A stretch of DNA of 64,000 nt from Methylobacterium durans (GTDB lineage Bacteria > Pseudomonadota > Alphaproteobacteria > Rhizobiales > Beijerinckiaceae), in the NCBI RefSeq assembly GCF_003173715.1, contig NZ_CP029550.1, positions 5,968,001 to 6,032,000 of the forward strand, given 5' to 3'. Below the pieces are notes generated by a model. The model saw only the letters and a program-made list of their open reading frames with translations, did not search any database and was not told the DNA's origin. Below, one piece after another: positions 48,976-56,838 of this stretch (positions are counted from its first letter, which is position 1; every line of letters starts with the position of its first letter). The position numbers were made by a program, and so were the translations under genes.

Positions 48976-51245
48976 TCACCACTTGTAGCCGACGCTCGCC
49001 AGGATGCGGCGGCGGTCGCCGTAGAAGCAGGCCGAGACCGTCGAGCAGGTGGAGACGTAGCGCTCGTCCGAGATGTTCCGGACGTTGAGCGCGAACCGCC
49101 ACCCCTCCCAATCGTAGTGGATGACCGCGTCGCCGACGATGTAGGGCGACACCTTGAAGAGGTTCTGCGGATCGGCGAACGAGCCGCCGACGCCGCGCAC
49201 GCCACCGCCGAAGCCGAAGTTCCGCCACGCCCCGGTCTGGATCGTGTAGTCGAGGAAGATCGAGCCGAATTGCTGCGGCGTGGCCGCCGGAGTCCGGCCG
49301 ATGAGCGTCGGATCGGCATCCCGCGTGATCTGGAACTGATAGGCGGTGTAGGCGCCGACCAGCCGCAGGCCCGGCATCAGGTTGGCCACCGCCTCGAGCT
49401 CGACGCCGCGCGAACGGACCTCGCCGTTCTGGATGGTCTGCAGGACGTTGGCCGGGTTCGTCGAGAGCACGTTCTGCCGGGTGAGGTCGAACACGGCCGC
49501 ACCGATATAGCCGTCGAAGCCGATCGGCTGGTACTTGAAGCCGACCTCGACCTGCTCGCCGGTCTCGGGCCGCAGGATCTCGCCCGCGCCGTTGACGCCG
49601 ACGAGCGGGTTGAAGCTGCGGGCGTAGGAGACGTAGGGGGCGACGCCGAGATCGCTCGTGTAGATCAGCCCGACGCGCCCGCTGAAGGCGCTGATGTCGC
49701 GGGTCCCGCTCGCGCCGAGGCGGTTGTCGTTGTCGGTGCTGACCCAGTCGTTGCGCCCGCTGAGCACCAGCGTCCAGGGACCGAACTTGATCTGGTCCTG
49801 CAGGTAGAGGCCGACTTGGTTCTGGGTGAGGAAGTTGTTCTGGAAGGGGAAGGTCGTGAAGGGCGCGTTCGGGGTGTAGACCGGGTTGATCAGGTTGAGC
49901 GAGGGTCCGAAGCCGAAATCCTGCACGTTGTTGATGTCGTAGCGCCGGTACTCGACGCCGCCGAGCAGCGTGTGGTCGAGGAAGCCCGTGCGGAAGGGCG
50001 CGATCACCTGCGTGTCGATGTCGGCCTGCGTCGCCGAGTTCTGCGCCAGGAAGTTGAAGCGGCTGAGGTCGGCCGCCGCGGCCGTCGTCGCGTAGCCGCC
50101 GCCGAAGCGGGTGCGGTAATCGACGTCGACCTGCCCGTAGCGGGCGTTCTGGCGGACCACGATGTCGTTGTCGAAGCGGTGCTCGAACTCGTAGCCGATG
50201 AGCGCCTGGTCACGGGTGAACTTGTCGAGGCCGGGATCGCCCGTGAACCGGCTCGTCGAGATGAAGCCGAAGGGCGCCGCCTGCACCGTGCCCTCGTAGG
50301 GCAGGAAGTTCTGGCCCTTCGTGTCGTCGTGCCGGAACGAGGAGAGCACCGTGAACGAGGTCGAGGCGTCCGGCCGCCAGGTGAAGGACGGCGCGATGTA
50401 GAAGCTGTCGTCGTTGACGTAGTCGACCTGGGTGCCGCCGCCGCGCGCGCGGCCGACCAGCCGGTAGAAGAACTGGCCCTGGCCCGGGCGGTCGCCACAG
50501 GACCCCCGATGTCGAAGGCGCCGTAGGCGTTGCCGTGCTCGTCGACGCCCGCTTCGACGTAGCGCAGCGGCACCAGCGGCGGGCGCTTGCTCACCGCGTT
50601 GACGATGCCGCTCGGGCCGGTGCCGCCGTAGAGCACCGAGGAGGGGCCGCGCAGAACCTCGATGCGCTCCAGGCCGAAGGGCTCCAGCTTCCAGGTGGCG
50701 TAGGCGGTCTCGAAGAGCTGAAGCCCGTCGAGGAACAGGCCGACCTCCTGGGCCGGGAAGCCGCGGATCAGGAACCAGTCGTTGCGGGTGTCGGAGCCGA
50801 AGGTCGCGCCGAGCACGGGCGAGTATTGCAGGGCCTCCTGCAGGGAGACCGGCTTCTGGTCGTCGAGCTGCTGGCGGCCGATCACGGTGATCGCCTGCGG
50901 CGTCTCCAGGATCGGCGTGTTGGTCTTGGTGCCGGCCGTCGAGCGGTTGGCGACGTAGCCGTTGATGGGCCCGCGCGGGTCCTCGGGCAGCCCGGGGCCG
51001 CCGCGGCCGTTGCCGACACCCTCGACGCTCAGCTCCTCGAGCTGCGCGCTGGCGCCCGCGGCCGAGGGGTTGGCCGCCCCCCGCCGCGGCGGCGTCGCCT
51101 CCTGGGCGAGCGATCTCTGCACGAACCCGCCCGCGTTGATCGCGATCATGTCGGAAAGGCCGAGGCTCAGGGCCGCGAGGGAGACCCCGGCCAGCGCGCG
51201 GGCGCGCCTGCGAGCCTGCGGACGGGCGTGATGAAACGGACTCAT
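48976..51245 (-). pseudogene. TonB-dependent siderophore receptor, single frameshift
   Basis: Plug domain in one frame from 51245: signal region, ETPQAITVIGRQQL, IRGFPAQEVGLFLDGLQLFE and EVLRGPSSVLYGGTGPSG. At about 50494 the frame is lost; the barrel (DRPGQGQFFYRLVGRA onward, ending YKW) continues in the neighbouring frame to 48976. One missing base near GTGGCGAC would restore it. Family: FhuA/FpvA-like outer-membrane ferric-siderophore transport. Either inactivated or a sequencing error. An iron-box-like repeat lies upstream. Confidence 0.8.
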
Positions 51246-51329
51246 GACCTTGCCCCTCGAGACGCGCGTCGCCCTTCGGAGACGCGCATGCGACCACGTT
51301 CGCCAAGGCCCCCAGGCCGCGGCCTTGTT

Positions 51330-51348
51330 GTTTATAATGATGATAAAC
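51330..51348 (-). promoter_or_regulatory. Iron-box-like inverted repeat upstream of TonB receptor
   Basis: GTTTAT-N7-ATAAAC, in an AT-rich island 85-103 bases before the receptor start. Resembles Fur/Irr-type operators. Confidence 0.5.
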
Positions 51349-51879
51349 TGCTGATTTTTCAGCGCTTTATTGATCCACGCCTAAGCCTCGGCCCGAAATC
51401 TGACAAGGTGCCGGACGCGGAATGCGGCGCAGTGTGGTGCGGGGGCAACGAAGGACTTCCGCCTGTCTCGCGCCCGGGATTACGGGCGTCCGCCGAGCCG
51501 GTTCCAGGGCTGCAAGACACCTTTCCCCCGGGGCCGGTTTCGCGAGCCCGCGCGATGACACATCGTCGGTGCATTGGCCCTCACGCCAAGAGGGCAGGAG
51601 AGCGCCTGCAACCCCTCACGCCGGTCGTCCTGCCCGCCCAACTTCGCCCCGCGGCCGCACGGCGCGCGGGGTTTCTTTTGGCTCTCCGTCCCGAGGGCCC
51701 GGATCCTGCCGGGACCGGGCGCCCCCTTCCGGACCGAGCGGGGCGCGACGATTGCCGCGCCGTAGCCCCCGTGCAGGATGCGGGAGGCGCCGCGCCGCCG
51801 GCCGAGGGGCCCGTCCGGCGTCCCGGCCCTGCGGCGCGCCCCGCGGGACGCGGGGCGGGCGCACCGGGAGGCCGGGACC
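51349..51879. other. Intergenic region between TonB receptor and VOC gene
   Basis: No convincing CDS. Contains the two hairpins at 51577-51595 and 51647-51679. The VOC promoter should lie near 51780-51870. Confidence 0.45.
51647..51679 (+). terminator. Intrinsic terminator without an assigned gene
   Basis: CCCCGCG (51647-51653) pairs with CGCGGGG (51665-51671), followed by TTTCTTTTG. No CDS ends here, so a small RNA may precede it; a second hairpin GCCCTC/GAGGGC lies at 51577-51595. Confidence 0.55.
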
Positions 51880-52314
51880 ATGCTCAGGCATTTCGACCAT
51901 CTGACCATCGTGGTGCGGGATCTGGAGCGCGCGAAGGCGTTCTTCGCGGTGCTCGGCTTCCGGGAGGCCCTATCGGTGGTCATCACCGGGGAGCCGTTCG
52001 CGAGCTACATGGGTGTCCCCGACATCGAGGCCGAGCACGTGACGCTCGTCCTGGAGCAGGTCTCGCCGCGGACGGAGATCCAGCTCCTGCATTACCGGCA
52101 TCCGGATCCCCTGCCGGACGCCCATATCCGCGACCTGAGCCGGATCGGCATGAACCACATCTGCTTCTCGGTCGACGACGTCGCGGAGGAGGTCGCGAAG
52201 CTGAAGGCGCACGGGTTCGAGGCCCGCAACGCGATTATGGATTTCCACGCGCGCAAGCTCGTCTTCATCGACGGGCCGGAGGGCGTCACCGTCGAACTCG
52301 CCGAGTGGCACTAG
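51880..52314 (+). CDS. VOC-superfamily protein (glyoxalase/bleomycin-resistance-like)
   Basis: 144 residues. HLTIVVRDLERAKAFFAVLG in module 1 and MNHICFSVDDVAEEVAKLKA with DGPEGVTVELAEWH in module 2. Metal ligands H (residue 7), E (53) and E (near the end) fit the divalent-metal site of glyoxalase I-like enzymes. Likely substrate unknown. GGGAGGCC precedes the ATG. Confidence 0.85.
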   Translation: MLRHFDHLTIVVRDLERAKAFFAVLGFREALSVVITGEPFASYMGVPDIEAEHVTLVLEQVSPRTEIQLLHYRHPDPLPDAHIRDLSRIGMNHICFSVDDVAEEVAKLKAHGFEARNAIMDFHARKLVFIDGPEGVTVELAEWH

Positions 52315-52374
52315 TAGGGATCGCGTCGGCGGGCGGGCCGCCGCCCCGGCGCGGGAACGGGCGGGACGTGCGGT

Positions 52375-52566
52375 CTAGAAGACCTCGAACACGTCGGCGT
52401 CGTAGCGGTCCGGATCGGGCGCAGCGGCTGCGGCTGCGGTGGGCAGCGGCGGGACGAGGCGCGTCGGGACCCGGCCCTGCGAGAGGGAGGGCCGGGTGAG
52501 CATCGTCACCGAGAGCGCGCCGGCCGCGAGCCCGAAGACGACGATCAGCAGGTGGAACACGCGCAT
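52375..52566 (-). CDS. Small membrane-anchored protein, paralogue of 38852-39040
   Basis: 63 residues: LLIVVFGLAAGALSVTMLTR, Pro/Ala-rich middle and a DPDRYDADVFEVF tail. Same architecture as the 38852 protein. CCGGAGGCGCAGG precedes the ATG. Convergent with the VOC gene. Confidence 0.65.
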   Translation of the reverse strand: MRVFHLLIVVFGLAAGALSVTMLTRPSLSQGRVPTRLVPPLPTAAAAAAPDPDRYDADVFEVF

Positions 52567-52946
52567 CCTGCGCCTCCGGGCTGGAATGTTCCCAAGTATA
52601 GGGCGCGCCAGCGCTTCGGCCTGATCAAACTTCTGCCAATCAGAACAAAGAGAATGCAATTCCTGCCCGGAATTCGAGCGAAAAGGGCTCCGACCGGATT
52701 CTTGGCCGCGGCGCGTCCTGCCCCGCATCGACGCTGCGACGGGGCCGCGCGGCCCATGCGAGCACAAGCGGGACCGGTGCGCCGCCCCCTTCGGTCGGGA
52801 ACCGCACGGAGGCGCAGAACCCCGTTCGCGGGCGGCCGCTTGGGTATGAGCGCGGACAGACGACCACCGGAAAAATACGTAGCTTTTGATCGAAAGGCGG
52901 CTTCGACGCCCTCCAAGGAGGGCCAACGGGCAGGGGTGGGGGGTTC
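52567..52946. other. Divergent intergenic region
   Basis: Nothing recognised beyond AT-rich patches near 52590-52680 and 52855-52900, likely promoters for the divergent genes. Confidence 0.4.
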
Positions 52947-53456
52947 ATGTTCGCGAGATTGCACGCCGTCGGCACAGCCTGTCTCAACGGGCTGCGCACG
53001 GGCCTCGATCGGGTTGCGGCGCCGCGCGACCGACTGCCCGCGGCGGAGGCCCCGCCCGAACCCCGAACCGTCCCCAGCACCGTCCGGAGCGGCGGCTCCC
53101 AGGTACCTCAAGGCGCTCACGACCTCCGCGGGCCGGACCCGCGGCCGATGCGCGAGCGCCTCGTCGACGTGATGCTGTTCCTCCTCGGACAGACCCCCGA
53201 TCCGACGCGGGAGGATTGGCTCGGCGCCATCGACGACCTGTTCGGCGAGCTCGACGAGAGCGAGAAGCAGCGACTCGCCGAGGCGGGCATGGCCCTCGTG
53301 AGCACCCACGCCCGGCCGGCCGCGCCGCTCCGCCTCGTGCACGCCAATCCCGCGGCAGCGCAGACCAAGCCCGCGGCGCCGAACCAGCCCGCGGCGACGC
53401 CGAAACGGCTCGCGGCCGAGGGCGGGCGCGCGGCGCGGCTCGAGGCCGTGGCCTGA
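52947..53456 (+). CDS. Hypothetical protein
   Basis: 169 residues. The central part ERLVDVMLFLLGQTPDPTRE, WLGAIDDLFGELDESEKQRL, AEAGMALVSTHA is helical and acidic. The flanks are Pro/Ala-rich. Resembles structural or phasin-associated proteins only loosely. GGGGGGTTC precedes the ATG. Confidence 0.6.
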   Translation: MFARLHAVGTACLNGLRTGLDRVAAPRDRLPAAEAPPEPRTVPSTVRSGGSQVPQGAHDLRGPDPRPMRERLVDVMLFLLGQTPDPTREDWLGAIDDLFGELDESEKQRLAEAGMALVSTHARPAAPLRLVHANPAAAQTKPAAPNQPAATPKRLAAEGGRAARLEAVA

Positions 53457-53585
53457 GCGGGCGCGAGGCTCCGCGATCCAAGCTGAACGGGAGCTGCCGG
53501 GCACCGTCAGGTCCGGTGCAGCGGCCCCGTGCCACTCTCTGCCTCGGCTCGGGATCTCCCCGGGCCTGACAGGGACCTCGGGGCC

Positions 53586-53978
53586 ATGAAGACCTTCGCC
53601 GTGCTCTCGGCCGCCGCGCTCATCGGCGCCGGCACCCTCGTTTCCGAACCCGCCGCGGCGCGGGGCGGCGGCGCCGCCGTCGCGGCCGGCCTCGTCGGCG
53701 GCCTGGCCGCGGGCGCCCTCCTCGGCGCCGCCCTGTCGGAGGCACGCGCGGCGCCGGCCTACGACGACGCGCCGGTCTACGGCGCGGCCCCGCCCGTGGC
53801 CGCCTATCGACCTTTCCGCGCGGTGCGGCGTGACGTGTACGACGAGCCCGGCTTGCCAGAGCGCCGCGTCGCCTACGAGCGAGCGCCCGCTTACGAGTGG
53901 GTGCCTGCCTATGAGCGTCCCCGGCCCCGGCGCTGGCACCGGGACTGCGACCGGTTCGAGGGCTACGGCGGCTGGTGA
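53586..53978 (+). CDS. Secreted Tyr/Arg/Gly-rich protein
   Basis: 130 residues. Signal peptide about 1-25 (FAVLSAAALIGAGTLVSEPA). Then a Gly/Ala glycine-zipper segment (AAGLVGGLAAGALLGAA, likely membrane-inserting) and a Tyr/Arg-rich tail (ERAPAYEWVPAYERP). Ends DCDRFEGYGGW. Common type in Methylobacterium; unknown function. Confidence 0.75.
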   Translation: MKTFAVLSAAALIGAGTLVSEPAAARGGGAAVAAGLVGGLAAGALLGAALSEARAAPAYDDAPVYGAAPPVAAYRPFRAVRRDVYDEPGLPERRVAYERAPAYEWVPAYERPRPRRWHRDCDRFEGYGGW

Positions 53979-54000
53979 GGCCGCCGCTCCCGCTCTCCCC

Positions 54001-54324
54001 TCAGCCGCGGGGCCCGAGCAGGATGATCGCCGTGCCGGCGAGGCAGACCGCGCCGCCGGCGAGGTCCCAGCGGTCGGGCCGGTGCCCCTCGGCGAGCCAG
54101 AGCCACAGGATCGAGGCGGCGATGTAGACGCCGCCATAGGCCGCGAAGGTGCGGCCCGCCGCCTCCGCCTCGACGCGCGTCAGCAGGTAGGCGAAGAGCG
54201 CGAGCGCGCACAGGCCCGGCGCCAGCCACACGGCCGAGCGGCCGAGCCGGAGCCAGGCCCAGAAGGCGAAGCAGCCGGCGATCTCGGCGAGCGCCGCGGC
54301 GCCGTAGGCGATGAGCGTGGCCAT
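54001..54324 (-). CDS. ynfA: YnfA family (UPF0060) membrane protein
   Basis: 107 residues, four helices. [20 protein letters not shown] then [20 protein letters not shown] and [20 protein letters not shown] are family-defining. YnfA is an SMR-like protein implicated in efflux. Convergent with the 53586 gene. GGGTAGGGCGG precedes the ATG. Confidence 0.92.
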   Translation of the reverse strand: MATLIAYGAAALAEIAGCFAFWAWLRLGRSAVWLAPGLCALALFAYLLTRVEAEAAGRTFAAYGGVYIAASILWLWLAEGHRPDRWDLAGGAVCLAGTAIILLGPRG

Positions 54325-54363
54325 GCCCCGCCCTACCCTGCCCCGCCCTTCACACGCCGGCCT

Positions 54364-54888
54364 CTACTCCGCCAGCGCGGAACCCGCCGCGGCTTCGGCC
54401 GAGCGGCTCGCCCGGCGCCACTCCGCCGGCTCCTCGAAGGTGCCGGCCCAGAGGCCGCGCCGCGTCGCCCAGGCCTTGCTCTCGGCGCCCGCGTAGGACG
54501 TGGATTGGCGCCGGTCGGCCACCGCGTGGCCCTGCGCGGCCATCCAGGCGCTGAGATCCTCGTGCCCCAGCCGGCAGATGGCCGCCCGGCGCCCGCTCGC
54601 CTCCCGGTGCGGTTCGCAGGTCACGATGCCGGTGCCGATCCGCTCGGCGAGGGCGTGGGCGGCCTCGCGCCCGCACTTGTAGCTCCGGCCCGCGCTGGTC
54701 TCGCAGGTCTGCGCCGCCTCCGGCGCGTCGATCCCGTAGAGGCGGATGCGGGTTCCGCGCACCTCGATCGTGTCGCCGTCGATGACCGTGGCGCGGCCGC
54801 TGATCGGGTGACCGGCTCCGGACTCGGCCGCGAGGGCCGGGCTGAGGGCGCCGGAGAGGATGAGGACGGCGAGAGGCGTGCGCAGCAT
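54364..54888 (-). CDS. Secreted SNase-like (thermonuclease family) protein
   Basis: 174 residues. Signal peptide 1-20 (LAVLILSGALSPALA). SNase OB-fold: VIDGDTIEVRGTRIRLYGID with D38, R49, D54 and APEAAQ (E57), then an R100-R101 pair; these match the Asp/Arg/Glu catalytic set of staphylococcal nuclease. Cys at 62, 72, 91 and 105 likely form disulfides, typical of secreted proteins. C-terminal ~50 residues are specific (WAGTFEEPAEWRRAS). Ribosome site weak. Confidence 0.85.
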   Translation of the reverse strand: MLRTPLAVLILSGALSPALAAESGAGHPISGRATVIDGDTIEVRGTRIRLYGIDAPEAAQTCETSAGRSYKCGREAAHALAERIGTGIVTCEPHREASGRRAAICRLGHEDLSAWMAAQGHAVADRRQSTSYAGAESKAWATRRGLWAGTFEEPAEWRRASRSAEAAAGSALAE

Positions 54889-54902
54889 GGGTCTCAGGTT
54901 CG

Positions 54903-54938
54903 GGATCAGGGCTCGTGGCCGGATCGGGGCTCGTGGCC
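54903..54938. repeat. Tandem 18-base repeat
   Basis: GGATCAGGGCTCGTGGCC and GGATCGGGGCTCGTGGCC, one mismatch, with a partial third unit. Immediately upstream of the nuclease gene. Confidence 0.7.
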
Positions 54939-55184
54939 GGTGCGGGGTCCGCGTCCGGCGATGCACGAAACGGGCTAGCCGGACAATCGGCCGAAAAATC
55001 GGCAAGCCCGCCGCGCCGGCCGGAAGGAGCGGACCGCAAAATCCCTAACGAAGGCTTGACGCGGGCGCTCGGCCGGGCGGCGCTGCGTCACTTCGCACGC
55101 GCCGCCCACCCTCGCCTTCCATGGGAACATAACTAGAACATACGGGATCATGTTCTCAGGCCCGGACAGAGGAGACCGCTCGGG

Positions 55185-55427
55185 ATGGCACGCTACCGGT
55201 TCCACTGCACGAACGGCACGGAATGCGTCTTCGACGCGCGGGGCGCGGTGGTGCGCAGGCCCGGCACCCTCGGGGACCGGGCCCGCCGGGTCGCCGACGG
55301 GGTGATGCGCAGCCTCGGCGGCCGGGCGGACTGGGCGGAGTGGCGCGTCACGGTGCACGACCTCACCGGGCGGCGCGTGCTGCTGCAGCCCTTCCCCGCC
55401 GCGGGCGAGGCGGCGCGCGCGGCCTGA
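55185..55427 (+). CDS. DUF6894-like small protein
   Basis: 80 residues: ARYRFHCTNGTECVFDARGA, DRARRVADGVMRSLGGR and WRVTVHDLTGRRVLLQPFPA follow the DUF6894 plan. The stop codon lies inside the tandem repeat that begins at 55411. An in-frame ATG starts the protein; GGGAT-type site. Confidence 0.7.
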   Translation: MARYRFHCTNGTECVFDARGAVVRRPGTLGDRARRVADGVMRSLGGRADWAEWRVTVHDLTGRRVLLQPFPAAGEAARAA

Positions 55428-55500
55428 CCGGCCGCTATCCGAGGGCGCGCGGCCTGACCGGCCGCTATCCGAGGGCGCGCGGCCTGAACGGCCGCTAACC
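55411..55500. repeat. Three 30-base tandem repeats at a convergent gene junction
   Basis: Units at 55411-55440, 55441-55470 and 55471-55500. Each holds GCGGCC-N5-GGCCGC, a hairpin. Stop codons of both convergent genes fall within. Confidence 0.85.
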
Positions 55501-56763
55501 GAGGGCGGGCGCGTCCGCCGCCCGCGGGGCGCGCCGGCGCTGGGCGAGGTTGACCCGGGCCGCCCGCAGGAGCGCGGCGGGCGACAGGAACTGCCCGAGC
55601 CCGATGTTGCGGGCGGCGAAGGCGAAGAGGTCGCGGGCGCATTCCTCGTCGTGGGCGGCGGCCGAGAACAGCAGCCGCTCGGGCCAGCGCCAGGACCGGC
55701 CGGTGGCGAAGTCGCGGATGTGGAAGGCGTGGCCCGCGAGGCCCGCGCGGTGGTGCCGGGCATAGGCCGAAAGCGAGGCCGCGAGGGCCGCGTCGCTCGC
55801 GCCCGCGGCGAGGGCGGGCCCGGCGGCGGCCGCGAGCCAGTCGGCCGAGCGGAAGGCGAAGGCGCAGCCCGTGCCCCAGATCGGGTCGACGGAGAGGGCC
55901 GCGTCGCCGACGAGGGCGAGGCCCGCCCCCGCCGGGATGCGTGACAGGTTCGGCCAGTCGACGAAGCCCATCACGGGGCCGACGCGCACGGCGCGGTCGA
56001 GGTTCGGCCCGTCGGGCAGCGCCCGCACGAAGCGCGCGAAGGAGGCCTCGCGGTCGGCCTTGAACGCCTTCAGCCCCGCCTTGGCGGGCGCGACCGCGAC
56101 CACGGTGATCCCGTCGTCGTTGGGGAAGGTGTAGGCGATGTCGGGTTCGAGGAACCACATCCGCGAGCGCCCGCCCTCCTCGGGCAGGCCGCGATACTGC
56201 GCGAAGTAGAAGAAGCGCCCGTTCGGCGACGTGCGGCCCGCGATCCCGCCGAGCGCGGCGACGCGGGAGGCGCGCCCGTCCGCCCCCACCACGAGCCGCG
56301 CCTGCAGGCTCACCGCGGCGCCGGCCGCGTCCTGCGCCCGCACGCCCCGGACCTGTCCGCCCTCGCGGACGAGGTCGGTGACCGTGTGGCCGAGGCGCAG
56401 GTCGAGGCCGGGCGTCGCGGCGGCGAGCCCGCGCAGCAGCGGGTCGAGGGTCTCGCGGCGGATGTTGTAGCCGTGGGCCGGGTGGGCGGGGTCGGCGGCC
56501 GGTTCCCGGACCCAGCCCCAGCGGGTGTGCACGTCGATGGCGTTCGGCACGGCGCCCGCCGCCTCGAGGAGCGGCGCGAGGCCGAGACGCTCGATCACCG
56601 GCAGGGCCGAGGATTGGATGTAGTGGGTGCAGAGAGGCTTGTGGGCCCCCGCCTCCGGGCTGCGCTCCAGGAGCGCCACGCTGAGGCCCTGCCGGGCGAG
56701 GAGGATGGCGGTGCTGCAGCCGGCCACGCTCGCGCCGGCCACCACCACGTCGTACGCCCGCAT
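55495..56763 (-). CDS. FAD-dependent monooxygenase/oxidoreductase
   Basis: 422 residues. N-terminal FAD fold VVVAGASVAGCSTAILLARQ (G10-x-x-x-x-G15), the DG motif VVGADGRAS (about 160-168) and the ribityl-binding GDAALSVDPIWGTG near 285-298. PHBH-type layout, as in geranylgeranyl reductase and polyketide hydroxylases; substrate unclear. C-terminus Arg/Ala-rich. No ferredoxin or carotenoid genes nearby. The stop lies in the tandem repeats. Confidence 0.85.
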   Translation of the reverse strand: MRAYDVVVAGASVAGCSTAILLARQGLSVALLERSPEAGAHKPLCTHYIQSSALPVIERLGLAPLLEAAGAVPNAIDVHTRWGWVREPAADPAHPAHGYNIRRETLDPLLRGLAAATPGLDLRLGHTVTDLVREGGQVRGVRAQDAAGAAVSLQARLVVGADGRASRVAALGGIAGRTSPNGRFFYFAQYRGLPEEGGRSRMWFLEPDIAYTFPNDDGITVVAVAPAKAGLKAFKADREASFARFVRALPDGPNLDRAVRVGPVMGFVDWPNLSRIPAGAGLALVGDAALSVDPIWGTGCAFAFRSADWLAAAAGPALAAGASDAALAASLSAYARHHRAGLAGHAFHIRDFATGRSWRWPERLLFSAAAHDEECARDLFAFAARNIGLGQFLSPAALLRAARVNLAQRRRAPRAADAPALG

Positions 56764-56838
56764 GCCCGTCCCTCGCCCCCGGTGGGCGCGAGACTCGCAG
56801 GCAAGGGTGAAGGAGAGGTTTCGCCGCGGATCGGCCGC

